A DNA stretch of 9,890 nt from Chloroflexia bacterium. GTDB lineage: Bacteria; Chloroflexota; Chloroflexia; Thermomicrobiales; UBA6265. The notes beneath the pieces were generated by a model. That model was not told where the DNA came from and searched no databases. It worked only from the letters and a program-made list of their open reading frames with translations. The position numbers were made by a program, and so were the translations under genes. Shown here piece after piece: positions 1 to 5,987 of this stretch. Position 1 is the stretch's first letter; every line of letters begins with the position of its first letter. The stretch lies in the NCBI GenBank assembly GCA_013698305.1, contig JACCVC010000003.1, positions 1-9,890 of the forward strand. The letters are read 5' to 3'.

Positions 1-134
1 TGCCACGAGTGCTCGGCGACTGTCTCAAAGCGCTGACTTGAGTACACCCAGTTCGCCCGCTGCACGTCTTTGAGCGCATCCGTCGCGAGGAAGAACGCCA
101 GCCGGGAATGAAGATCTGGCAAAGCACTCGTCAT
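1..134 (-). CDS. HD-domain phosphohydrolase, YfbR/HDDC2-like (partial, N-terminal 44 residues)
   Basis: The reverse strand reads from an ATG at 134-132 off the left edge, giving 44 residues. They match the start of HD-domain 5'-deoxynucleotidases of the YfbR/HDDC2 type, which remove phosphate from nucleoside monophosphates in the cytoplasm. What is visible is a pattern LKDV-Q-R-x-x-WV (residues 21-30), typical of the helix that carries the substrate-contacting Arg and Trp in this family, followed by VAEHSWH (39-45, the last His incomplete). His42 is expected to be the first metal ligand of the HD site; the HD doublet itself lies outside the window. The start lies 3 nt after the stop of the small acidic gene upstream, so the two are probably co-transcribed. 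No strong ribosome-binding site is visible, so translation may be coupled to the upstream gene. An alternative ATG at 141-139 is in another frame and soon reaches a stop. The family call rests on the N-terminus only. Confidence 0.72.
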   Translation of the reverse strand, partial: MTSALPDLHSRLAFFLATDALKDVQRANWVYSSQRFETVAEHSW

Positions 135-137
135 CAG

Positions 138-401
138 TCATCTGGTAGCCCGGGCAAGGTCCGCAAGCCCAAAGCCCGCCCCGACGGTTCTCCACTCGTC
201 GTCGTCGGCATCATCGTCTTCGTCCTCAGCGTATTCCTCGATCAACTGAAGGTCTTCCACGACGCTGTCACCCTGCTCCAGGACGGCTTCCTTCAGAAAC
301 AGCAACGCATCGCGCTCGGTGTCAAACGTCACGATGAGATTGTTGCTTCCCATGTGCCAAAGTGCGAGTGCATCACGGTCCTCGGTTGAGTGGATCAACA
401 C
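138..401 (-). CDS. small acidic hypothetical protein, 87 aa
   Basis: This is an 87-residue open frame starting at GTG (401-399). I do not recognise the family. Third codon positions are GC-rich as in the neighbouring genes, which supports real coding. Residues 22-43 read as a beta strand (NLIVTF) followed by an amphipathic helix (TERDALLFLKEAVLEQG). Residues 55-69 are a highly acidic stretch (12 of 15 are Asp or Glu). The C-terminus has an aromatic/Gly segment (WRTVGAGFGLADL) that looks ordered. There is no signal peptide or membrane segment, so it is probably cytoplasmic. It sits 51 nt after the VOC gene and 3 nt before the HD-domain gene on the same strand, and so is probably part of that operon. 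Met17 (ATG at 353-351) is an alternative start, and no strong ribosome-binding site decides between them. The function is unknown. Confidence 0.6.
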   Translation of the reverse strand: MLIHSTEDRDALALWHMGSNNLIVTFDTERDALLFLKEAVLEQGDSVVEDLQLIEEYAEDEDDDADDDEWRTVGAGFGLADLARATR

Positions 402-452
402 GGGGCCGGTCCCTAAGACTGTAGCACCGCCTGCGAGGCAGGTTGTCTCCTA

Positions 453-878
453 CTATACCTGCACCAATTCGGTCAACACCCCGTTCGTCGACTCCGGGTG
501 GATGAAGGCGATGGTCCAGCCGTGCGTCCCCAGACGGGGCGACTCGTCGATCAGTCGGACTCCCGCTGCCTTCAGCCGATTCAGCTCCGCAACGATGTCA
601 TCGACCTGGTAGGCAACGTGATGCGTCCCCTCGCCGCGCTTCGCCATATACCGGGCGATCGGCCCCTCCCGATTGGTCGGCGAGATCAGCTCGACCCAGC
701 CGCCGTCCCCCGCCCTGAACACGACCGCCTCGATCGCCTGCTCAGGAACCGAAAACCGCTCGCCATCGGAAAAACCGAGCGCCTGGTAACGCGCCTCCGC
801 CGCGTCGAGGTCGTCAACCACGATGCCGACGTGATGTAGCCGCAGCCGGGAGGTGATCACATCGACGGGGCTAGTCAT
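453..878 (-). CDS. mce: VOC-family protein, probable methylmalonyl-CoA epimerase
   Basis: This 141-aa protein has the two beta-alpha-beta-beta-beta halves of the vicinal oxygen chelate fold and the usual length for methylmalonyl-CoA epimerase. That enzyme interconverts (S)- and (R)-methylmalonyl-CoA in propionyl-CoA metabolism. Family landmarks are LHHVGIVVDDLD (residues 14-25), VELISP (62-67), GTHHVAYQVDDI (84-95) and IAFIHPEST-GVL-EL (123-138). By position the expected metal ligands are His16, Glu63 (Gln in some family members), His87 and Glu137, and all are present. The ATG at 878-876 was chosen because the family starts just before the LHHVGI strand; an upstream start in the same frame would add only an Arg-rich 20-residue tail. 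The start overlaps the end of the Rieske/MBL gene by 8 nt, which indicates translational coupling. No methylmalonyl-CoA mutase gene is in the window, so the exact substrate is an inference; another VOC isomerase or lyase is possible. Confidence 0.8.
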   Translation of the reverse strand: MTSPVDVITSRLRLHHVGIVVDDLDAAEARYQALGFSDGERFSVPEQAIEAVVFRAGDGGWVELISPTNREGPIARYMAKRGEGTHHVAYQVDDIVAELNRLKAAGVRLIDESPRLGTHGWTIAFIHPESTNGVLTELVQV

Positions 879-2436
879 TGGCCATCGCCGCTGTCTCAGC
901 CGTCTCCTCGATCTTCTTCGTGAACAACTTGCGATCATCAGAAGTCAGGCACTTGCCGGTCGCCAGATCGAACTGCCAGCCATGCAGCGTGCAGGTCAAC
1001 ACGCCGTCCTCGACCTCGCCGAACCGCGACAGGTCCGCCTTGAGGTGCGGGCACCGTCGCTGGATCATGTATCCCTCGCACTCAATCATGGTCTGCTCGG
1101 GCTGCTGTTCGACGTAGTAGCCCTCGGCGTACTGGATCCGCTCCGGCGACAGCACCTTGAAGAAGCTGTACAGGAACTCGTTGTACTGCCCCTTGCGCTC
1201 CGCCTCGAACCGGCACGACAGGAACAGAACGTTCACCCAGTCCTCTTCATGATTGAGGATGCAGTATTCCACCAGCGCCGGATCGATCACGAACTTGAAC
1301 CGTGTCGACGTCACGCCATCCCACTCGTACACCTGCCGCTCGATGAAGTCGATCACGATCTGACCGCCCACACCAAGATCGAGCAGCAGCAGATCGTCGA
1401 TTCCGACGCAGGTCTGATCTCCCATCGCCAGCAGCGGTTCGAACCACGCCTTGAGCGCCGGGAATATCTCCACCTCGCCGCGCGGCCACGACGCCTTGAT
1501 CGCCTCCAGGCCAGCCGCCTGACGTTCCCTGTAGGCTTCAAGGTGCCCGCGCTTGTCGGTGAAGATCGCCATCACCTCATCGTCCGGCATCGAGTGACTG
1601 ACCTCGACATGGCCTGGCGAGATCTCGATCACGCTCTCCGGGATCACCAGATGCCCGGTGGTGAACCCTGCTTCCTCGACCAGCTCCAGGAAGACCGTCG
1701 CGTCGGGGAAGATATTGGTCGGGTCACGGTCGAAATCATTCAGGTACCAGAGTTCATCATCCAGAAAACAGGGCGGGCCTGCGCTGGGGATGGTATGCGG
1801 CGCGCCGATCTGCTCGGCATAGCGCAACGCTCGCTGCATCTGCGTCACCCGCTTCTTGGTGCTGAGCGCGTCCTTCATCTTCTGCGGAAAGCGATAGACC
1901 ATCGGGTACCAGATCGCGCCGGAATATTGAAGGAAGTGGGCATCGTACGGTCCGAACGCATCCAGCGCCTCGAAATCAACCGGGCGGGAGTCGTTCTGGT
2001 TGAAGATCTTCACCTCGCCGTCGTCGAGGCTGAGCCCAGAGTCACCGAGCGGTCCGTCCGCCGGCGCAACCAGCGACGTGATCATCAGCTTGAGGCCATC
2101 AACATCGATCGGTTCGGAGCTTCTCGTCTGGATGAAGTTGCCGAAATCGAGCGTGCGCAGTTCCTTCTCGACCAGCCCCAACGGGTGATCGGGCAGCAGC
2201 ACTCTGGTGGATTTGCTCACATGCTCGCGCAGGAAGGTGTAGTCGAAATGGTCGAGATGGGTGTGCGACAGGAACAGGAAGTCCGGATTCACGTATGGTG
2301 AGACATCCATCAGGTCGTTGGCAGGGTACGGATACCACGAGCCGAAATAGGCTGGATTGAAAAACGGATCGCAGAGTATCGAGCCGAAGCTCGTCTCGAT
2401 ATACATGCCGGCGTGACCGAGGAATGTGACCTTCAC
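871..2436 (-). CDS. metallo-beta-lactamase-fold protein with C-terminal Rieske [2Fe-2S] domain (CMAH-like parts)
   Basis: This is a 521-aa two-domain protein. The N-terminal part (about 1-300) is a metallo-beta-lactamase fold: the opening strand VTFLGHAGMYIE (3-14), SILCDPFF (19-26) and the metal motif HTHLDH (58-63). Further blocks, GDSGLSLDDG, the FNQND segment and FLQYSGAIWYP, resemble the MBL part of CMP-N-acetylneuraminate hydroxylase (CMAH), as I recall that family. The C-terminus holds a Rieske cluster site, C462-P-H464 and C482-T-L-H485 followed by GWQFD, which binds one [2Fe-2S] cluster by two Cys and two His. In CMAH the Rieske domain is N-terminal, so the order is reversed here. 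No signal peptide is seen, so it is probably cytoplasmic. The start is GTG (2436-2434), with GGAG about 10 nt upstream and the MBL strand starting at once. It overlaps the VOC gene by 8 nt. Oxygenase or hydrolase activity, substrate and electron donor are unknown. Confidence 0.85.
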   Translation of the reverse strand: MKVTFLGHAGMYIETSFGSILCDPFFNPAYFGSWYPYPANDLMDVSPYVNPDFLFLSHTHLDHFDYTFLREHVSKSTRVLLPDHPLGLVEKELRTLDFGNFIQTRSSEPIDVDGLKLMITSLVAPADGPLGDSGLSLDDGEVKIFNQNDSRPVDFEALDAFGPYDAHFLQYSGAIWYPMVYRFPQKMKDALSTKKRVTQMQRALRYAEQIGAPHTIPSAGPPCFLDDELWYLNDFDRDPTNIFPDATVFLELVEEAGFTTGHLVIPESVIEISPGHVEVSHSMPDDEVMAIFTDKRGHLEAYRERQAAGLEAIKASWPRGEVEIFPALKAWFEPLLAMGDQTCVGIDDLLLLDLGVGGQIVIDFIERQVYEWDGVTSTRFKFVIDPALVEYCILNHEEDWVNVLFLSCRFEAERKGQYNEFLYSFFKVLSPERIQYAEGYYVEQQPEQTMIECEGYMIQRRCPHLKADLSRFGEVEDGVLTCTLHGWQFDLATGKCLTSDDRKLFTKKIEETAETAAMAND

Positions 2437-2547
2437 GATGGGAGTTCTCCAGGAATCGAGGTGTCCGGATCGTTACGCTGGTGCGTTGCAGGAAAGGGCG
2501 GTCGAGACCTACCCGCCGCCCTGATTCTACTATCCATGCAGCTCCGG

Positions 2548-2560
2548 ACGATGGCATCGT
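2548..2560. repeat. 13-bp palindrome in the divergent intergenic region
   Basis: ACGATG-G-CATCGT is a perfect 6-bp inverted repeat with a one-base centre. It lies between the divergent Rieske/MBL gene (start 2436, minus) and the small gene at 2607 (plus), where an operator would be expected. No regulator gene with a matching site is identified, and a repeat this short can arise by chance. Confidence 0.25.
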
Positions 2561-2606
2561 GTCACCAGGCGGTACACTGGAGACAACCTCCGGCGCCTGC
2601 CGGTTG

Positions 2607-2981
2607 ATGCCCCAACCCTCCCAGCTTCGGAACGTCCCCATGGTTGATTGCTTCGATCGAATCGCCGTCCAGATGACCGAGATCGCACTCGAGCCGATCC
2701 TGCACCTTGCGGCGCGCCCCACGAAGATCGCCGCCACCGTGAGCCTGCCGAGCAACGGTCGGCGCGTGCTGCTCACGGTCTCCAAACAGTTTTCGAACGG
2801 GGAAAGCGCCCCGCCAGTGTACGCCTGGAGTCTGGAACGCTGCGACGATTCCGGAGAATCAGCCGGGACCATCACCACCAGTCCGTCAAACCGGCGCTAC
2901 CCTCGCCCGGAAGACGCGTTCTGGGGAGCCATCGATGCCCTCCGGGATACAACTGCGGGTTTGCGTGACGTAGGCACGTAG
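2607..2981 (+). CDS. hypothetical protein, 124 aa
   Basis: I do not recognise this protein. Its reality is supported by strongly GC-biased third codon positions along the frame and by its placement filling the space between two genes. It reads as a soluble domain of mixed strands and helices: a helical stretch (DRIAVQMTEIALEPILHLA, about 15-33), two strands (KIAATVSLP and RRVLLTVSK), a YAWSLERCD strand, and a C-terminal helix beginning PEDAFWGAIDALRDT. There is no signal peptide, membrane span or cysteine motif. It is divergent from the Rieske/MBL gene and convergent with the LacI-family gene, so it is probably monocistronic. Start choice is uncertain: ATG 2607 and ATG 2640 are both in frame, neither has a clear ribosome-binding site, and the GC-rich third positions extend a little upstream of 2607. 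Confidence 0.6.
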   Translation: MPQPSQLRNVPMVDCFDRIAVQMTEIALEPILHLAARPTKIAATVSLPSNGRRVLLTVSKQFSNGESAPPVYAWSLERCDDSGESAGTITTSPSNRRYPRPEDAFWGAIDALRDTTAGLRDVGT

Positions 2982-3025
2982 GGTCAGACCTCTGTGTCTG
3001 CGTGAGTTTCAGAGGATGCGGTCAT

Positions 3026-4063
3026 TCATTGGCGCGGACTGGTGGACTCCCGGACCACGAGGGAGCAGGGCAAAAGAGTTCGCTCCGGAATCCCCTCTTG
3101 CCCTTGCAGCCGGTCGACAAGCAGCCGAACCGCCGCCACACCAGTCGACTCGAACGAAATCCGAACCGTCGTCAACGGGGGATTGGTGAAGCGGGCAAAG
3201 TCAACATCGTCGCAGCCGACGACCGAGATGTCGTCGGGAATGCGAAGGCCGCGCTCACTCAGCGCCCGCATCGCGCCCATCGCCATGTGATCGTTCTGCG
3301 TGATGACGGCGCTGAACCCACACCCACGATCCAGCAATCGCCGCATCGCCAGGTGCCCCCCCTCAACGGACCAGTGACCGACGTCAACGAGCTCCCGATC
3401 AAAACTGACGTCCACTTCCTGGAGTGCCCGCGCGTAGCCAGCCAAACGGCCACTGACATTGACCCCTTTCCAGTCTCCCGTAATCGTCGCGATCTGACGA
3501 TGGCCGGAATCCACCAGGTGTTTGGTTCCGAGATACCCAGGTTGTTCGGAATCCTCACCGACGATCGGAATGCCGCCGCCGTGTATCGGGTGATTGGTCA
3601 CGCTGGGAACCGCATCGCGCAGCAAGGTGCCATAGCCGGCGTCATGCTGAAGGGTAAGTGCGGCGCTGACAACACCATCGACACGGCGCTCGATCAGCTG
3701 GTTCAACGTCCGCACGCCATCGTTCGTTTGCTCGTCGATGAAGTTGAACAGGACGAAATAGCCATGCTTGCGCGCCTCGCGCTCGGCGCCGAGGAGAAGC
3801 GGCGCCAGGACGAATGACGCCAGGCCGGAGGCGATGAAGCCGATGGAGTGCGTCTCATTGCTGGCCAGGCCTCGCGCCAGGGAGTTGGCGACGTAGCCGA
3901 GATCCTCCGCCGCCTCCAATACGCGGACACGAGTCGCGGGCGCAACAGAGCCCTTGCCGCGCAGCACCTTGCCGACCGTCTGGAAGCTGACGCCTGCTCT
4001 CTCCCCTACTTCTCGTAACGAGACGCGTTTGGGCGTTCGTCCGTTGAGTGAACGCTCGTTCAT
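3026..4063 (-). CDS. LacI-family transcriptional repressor
   Basis: This 345-aa protein has the standard LacI/GalR layout and length. The helix-turn-helix is at residues 14-36 (VSLREVGERAGVSFQTVGKVLRG). The hinge helix is at 57-66 (YVANSLARGL), where Leu66 is in the place of the leucine that inserts into the central CpG of LacI operators. A periplasmic-binding-protein-like effector domain runs from about 72 to the end. The recognition helix carries F27-Q28 and K32 at the specificity positions. It starts at ATG 4063-4061, and about 13 residues precede the HTH. It is transcribed away from the sugar operon across a 362-bp region that holds two LacI-type palindromes with a central CG step, so it is the likely local repressor, released by an imported sugar or a derivative. 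A weaker third palindrome covers its own start codon and suggests autoregulation. The effector cannot be predicted. Confidence 0.93.
   Translation of the reverse strand: MNERSLNGRTPKRVSLREVGERAGVSFQTVGKVLRGKGSVAPATRVRVLEAAEDLGYVANSLARGLASNETHSIGFIASGLASFVLAPLLLGAEREARKHGYFVLFNFIDEQTNDGVRTLNQLIERRVDGVVSAALTLQHDAGYGTLLRDAVPSVTNHPIHGGGIPIVGEDSEQPGYLGTKHLVDSGHRQIATITGDWKGVNVSGRLAGYARALQEVDVSFDRELVDVGHWSVEGGHLAMRRLLDRGCGFSAVITQNDHMAMGAMRALSERGLRIPDDISVVGCDDVDFARFTNPPLTTVRISFESTGVAAVRLLVDRLQGQEGIPERTLLPCSLVVRESTSPRQ
4044..4063. promoter_or_regulatory. candidate third LacI-type operator over the repressor start codon
   Basis: The 20 bp centred at 4053/4054 match 14 of 20 positions of the operator at 4167 when that site is read on the opposite strand. 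They share the core GAAC|GCTCG around the central CG. The repeat's own symmetry is 6 of 10 arm pairs. It covers the first codons of the LacI-family gene, so binding would block its translation-start region or early transcription. Being inside coding sequence, it may be coincidence. Confidence 0.35.
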
Positions 4064-4122
4064 GCGGTTGACTACCCCGTGAAATACGTGTGGTGGAACT
4101 GGGCCAAATCATCCATTGGCGC

Positions 4123-4150
4123 TTGACAGGTGAGTTCATTTGATTAACAT
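4123..4150 (+). promoter_or_regulatory. sigma70-type promoter for the sugar operon
   Basis: A perfect -35 hexamer TTGACA (4123-4128) is followed, after a 16-bp spacer, by TAACAT (4145-4150), which matches 4 of 6 bases of the -10 consensus. Transcription would start near 4157, and the first LacI-type operator then lies at about +10 to +29, a typical place for steric repression. The locally AT-rich sequence stands out from its surroundings. Confidence 0.55.
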
Positions 4151-4166
4151 TACGCTCATTACACAT

Positions 4167-4186
4167 TTGGGCGAGCGTTCGCCTAA
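4167..4186. promoter_or_regulatory. LacI-type operator 1
   Basis: TTGGGCGAGCGTTCGCCTAA is a 20-bp palindrome with 8 of 10 arm pairs complementary and a central CG step, the signature of LacI/GalR-family operators. It lies just downstream of the predicted promoter and is repeated, 16 of 20 identical, 99 bp downstream. The adjacent LacI-family gene is the obvious candidate to bind it. Confidence 0.7.
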
Positions 4187-4265
4187 CTCTATCGCACGCT
4201 GTTGGAACACGTTCGGCGCCAGTAGCGTATGGGCAAGTTCAGCAACCATACCGGTTCGCAATCTC

Positions 4266-4285
4266 CAGGGTGAGCGCTCGCCTAA
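4266..4285. promoter_or_regulatory. LacI-type operator 2
   Basis: CAGGGTGAGCGCTCGCCTAA matches operator 1 at 16 of 20 positions and shares the right arm TCGCCTAA exactly. The centre is the palindrome GAGC|GCTC. The two centres are 99 bp apart, which would allow a repressor loop or a transcription roadblock in the leader. Overall symmetry is weaker (6 of 10 arm pairs), as expected of an auxiliary site. Confidence 0.6.
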
Positions 4286-4425
4286 CCGCATCCCGGCAGC
4301 CGGCACGGGTGTCAACAACGGTTGTCGGGATCTCGTATGCACATGATCGCGAACCGAACCAGCCGGTAAGCCAGCGAGGCGCACAAGACCGTTCGGATCC
4401 GGATAGCGACAGGCAAGGACAGACC

Positions 4426-5517
4426 ATGAGGAGGCATCGAGGGCTACTCATTGGGGCAGGCGGCTTCGCAAGCGCGTGGGCACGGCGCTTCCTGCCGGCC
4501 TTCAGCGACCGGATCGCAATGGTCGCTATCGCTGACATCGCTCCGGAAGCGCTCAATGCTTCCGGTGAAATTCTGGATATCCCGGTCAATCACCGCTTTG
4601 AATCCGCGGAACAGATGCTAAACGACGTCGACGCCGACGTCTGCTTCATGGTGATTCAGCCGGGGGCTCGCACCGAATTGGTCCGGCTCGCCGCCCAGCG
4701 TGGCTTGGCTATCCTCTGCGAAAAACCAATCGCTTCGAGCTGGGAGCAAAGCCTGGAGATCGCCAACATCGCCCACGAGAGCGGTATCAAGCTCGCCGTC
4801 ATGCAGAACTACCGGGAGAGCAATCGCATTCGTGCCCTCAAGAAGGTGCTTCAGCGGCCAGAGATCGGCATGGTCAATCTCGTTCAATGCCGGATGGCAG
4901 TCAACTACACGATCGAGACGGCGGGCGGGGCGTTCCGTCACCAGTTCTCGGACGCGTTCATCTACGAAGGCGCGGAGCATCACCTCGATCAGGTGCGCAA
5001 CCTGCTGACCGCTGATGCCGAATGGGTTCAGGGGGTGCAGTGGAACCAGCCGTGGAGCACGTTTGGGAACAACCCCTGCCTGCTCCTGACGATCGGCATG
5101 ACCACCGGCGCGGTTGTCCACTATGAGATGAACCACATCGACCGCGGTCATCAGAATGGTTGGCACAAGGAATACTACCGGATCGCCTGCGAAGGCGGCA
5201 CCGTGACGCTGGACGCCAATGATGTGATTCGGGTGACGCTCCATGTTTCTGGTGAGCGGGAAGAAGTTGAAGAGATTCTCCCGGACACCGACTCGAGGGA
5301 CGGTCACTTTGCCCAGATCGGGACGTTTCTCGACTGGCTCGATGGCGGACCGGCGCCGGTCACGGTGCCAGCGGACAACCTCCGCACGATGGCGCTGATT
5401 TTCGCGGCGGTTGAGGCGACGCACACCGGACAGCGCGTGCAGGTCGCCGACTACCGCATTCCGGCTCACCTGGCTTCACGGGAGCAGCAATCGCTAACCG
5501 CGGCAGCGAGTGACTAG
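4426..5517 (+). CDS. Gfo/Idh/MocA-family NAD(P)-dependent oxidoreductase
   Basis: This 363-aa protein has the usual length for the family, whose cytoplasmic members oxidise or reduce sugars, inositols and their derivatives with NAD(P). The N-terminal Rossmann fold shows the dinucleotide motif GAGGF (10-14), an acidic residue Asp37 at the end of beta-2 (suggesting NAD rather than NADP), and the diagnostic EKP motif (99-101), whose Lys100 is normally catalytic. The C-terminal alpha/beta domain contains EGAEHHLDQVR (181-191), in which H185-x-x-D188 fits the family's conserved active-site His/Asp pattern. The ATG at 4426 has AAGGA 6 nt upstream; longer in-frame starts would run back through operator 2. 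It is the first gene of the operon controlled by the LacI-type sites, 30 nt before the cupin. Dehydrogenation of the imported sugar or polyol is the likely role; the exact substrate is unknown. Confidence 0.9.
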   Translation: MRRHRGLLIGAGGFASAWARRFLPAFSDRIAMVAIADIAPEALNASGEILDIPVNHRFESAEQMLNDVDADVCFMVIQPGARTELVRLAAQRGLAILCEKPIASSWEQSLEIANIAHESGIKLAVMQNYRESNRIRALKKVLQRPEIGMVNLVQCRMAVNYTIETAGGAFRHQFSDAFIYEGAEHHLDQVRNLLTADAEWVQGVQWNQPWSTFGNNPCLLLTIGMTTGAVVHYEMNHIDRGHQNGWHKEYYRIACEGGTVTLDANDVIRVTLHVSGEREEVEEILPDTDSRDGHFAQIGTFLDWLDGGPAPVTVPADNLRTMALIFAAVEATHTGQRVQVADYRIPAHLASREQQSLTAAASD

Positions 5518-5547
5518 CAGTGGCCATGCCCACAGAAGGAGACAGAA

Positions 5548-5880
5548 ATGCCAGTTATGCGAGGTCCCGGCGACAAGCCGGATTGGGTGAAGTGGAGTGC
5601 ATTTGGAGTCGGAGAGGTAAAGGAGGCATCGAAGTTCGATCTTCATTTTCACGATGCCGACGAGTACTGGCTGGTGTTCTCGGGTCGGGCGCGCGTGCTG
5701 AGCGAAGGCAACGAGTACGTGATTGGCCCCGGAGACATTCTCTGCACCCGCATGGGCGAAGAGCACGACGTCCTCGACGTGATTGAGGAGCCATTCAAGT
5801 CGTTTTACATCGAAGACGAGCTCAAGGGTCAGCGACGACCGGGTCATCTGCACCGGCCCGACGAGGAACCGTCGGCCTAA
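5548..5880 (+). CDS. small single-domain cupin protein
   Basis: This 110-aa protein is one conserved beta-barrel cupin domain. Motif 1 is H33-x-H35-x3-E39-x6-G46 and motif 2 is G60-P-G-D63 followed by His73; together His33, His35, Glu39 and His73 form a complete metal site. Small cupins of this kind act as sugar isomerases, epimerases, dioxygenases or sugar sensors, and sequence alone does not choose between them. The start ATG 5548 is well supported by AAGGAG 6 nt upstream. It follows the oxidoreductase by 30 nt in the same operon, which favours a catabolic step on the same compound. There is no signal peptide, so it is cytoplasmic. Confidence 0.85.
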   Translation: MPVMRGPGDKPDWVKWSAFGVGEVKEASKFDLHFHDADEYWLVFSGRARVLSEGNEYVIGPGDILCTRMGEEHDVLDVIEEPFKSFYIEDELKGQRRPGHLHRPDEEPSA

Positions 5881-5900
5881 CCCTCGGTCGGCCACATCTG

Positions 5901-5907
5901 AAAGGAG
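5901..5907 (+). other. orphan Shine-Dalgarno-like sequence in the cupin to binding-protein gap
   Basis: AAAGGAG at 5901-5907 is a strong ribosome-binding sequence with no ATG or GTG at normal spacing behind it. The nearest in-frame start of the binding-protein frame is a TTG 20 nt away. A similar orphan (AAAGGA, 7474-7479) sits in the next gap of the operon, and both are preceded by ATCTG. It could be a ribosome standby site, a relic of a lost gene start, or chance. Confidence 0.3.
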
Positions 5908-5987
5908 TCACAACGAACCACGATCTCTTGAGAGCGTCGAACCGGACAATTTGTCGATACACACAAGTAGCGGAAAGGATGAGTATC

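Larger units (their letters stand above)
4064..4425. other. 362-bp divergent regulatory region between repressor and sugar operon
   Basis: No gene is supported in this gap. It holds a consensus-like plus-strand promoter (4123-4150), two LacI-type operators (4167-4186 and 4266-4285) and the ribosome-binding site of the oxidoreductase gene (AAGGA at 4415-4419, 6 nt before ATG 4426). From the predicted transcription start near 4157, the untranslated leader would be about 270 nt. I found no convincing minus-strand promoter for the repressor. Open frames running through the region lack ribosome-binding sites and cross the operators, so they are not called. Confidence 0.7.

Noticed and set aside
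430..442. Small hairpin CCTGC-GAG-GCAGG between the VOC and acidic-protein genes
   Set aside because: Five base pairs and no U-run on either strand; too weak to call a terminator.
853..2301. A 482-codon plus-strand open frame opposite the Rieske/MBL gene
   Set aside because: It lies wholly antisense to a gene with two clear domains. Its Arg/Leu/His/Glu-rich composition and lack of motifs fit the shadow frame of GC-rich coding DNA.
2985..3015. Possible bidirectional terminator between the convergent genes (CAGAC/GTCTG, CCTCTG/CAGAGG)
   Set aside because: The two short overlapping stems compete, have long loops and no T-tract; not supported as a terminator.
4315..4325. Inverted repeat ACAAC-G-GTTGT in the operon leader
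   Set aside because: Only 5-bp arms, unlike the LacI-type sites nearby, and not repeated; compatible with chance.
4270..4425. Longer start (GTG 4270) for the oxidoreductase
   Set aside because: It would put operator 2 inside the gene, add 52 residues outside the family pattern and lack a ribosome-binding site; ATG 4426 has one.
4618..5469. A 283-codon minus-strand open frame opposite the oxidoreductase gene
   Set aside because: The Gfo/Idh/MocA motifs are all in the opposite strand's frame; this is its shadow.
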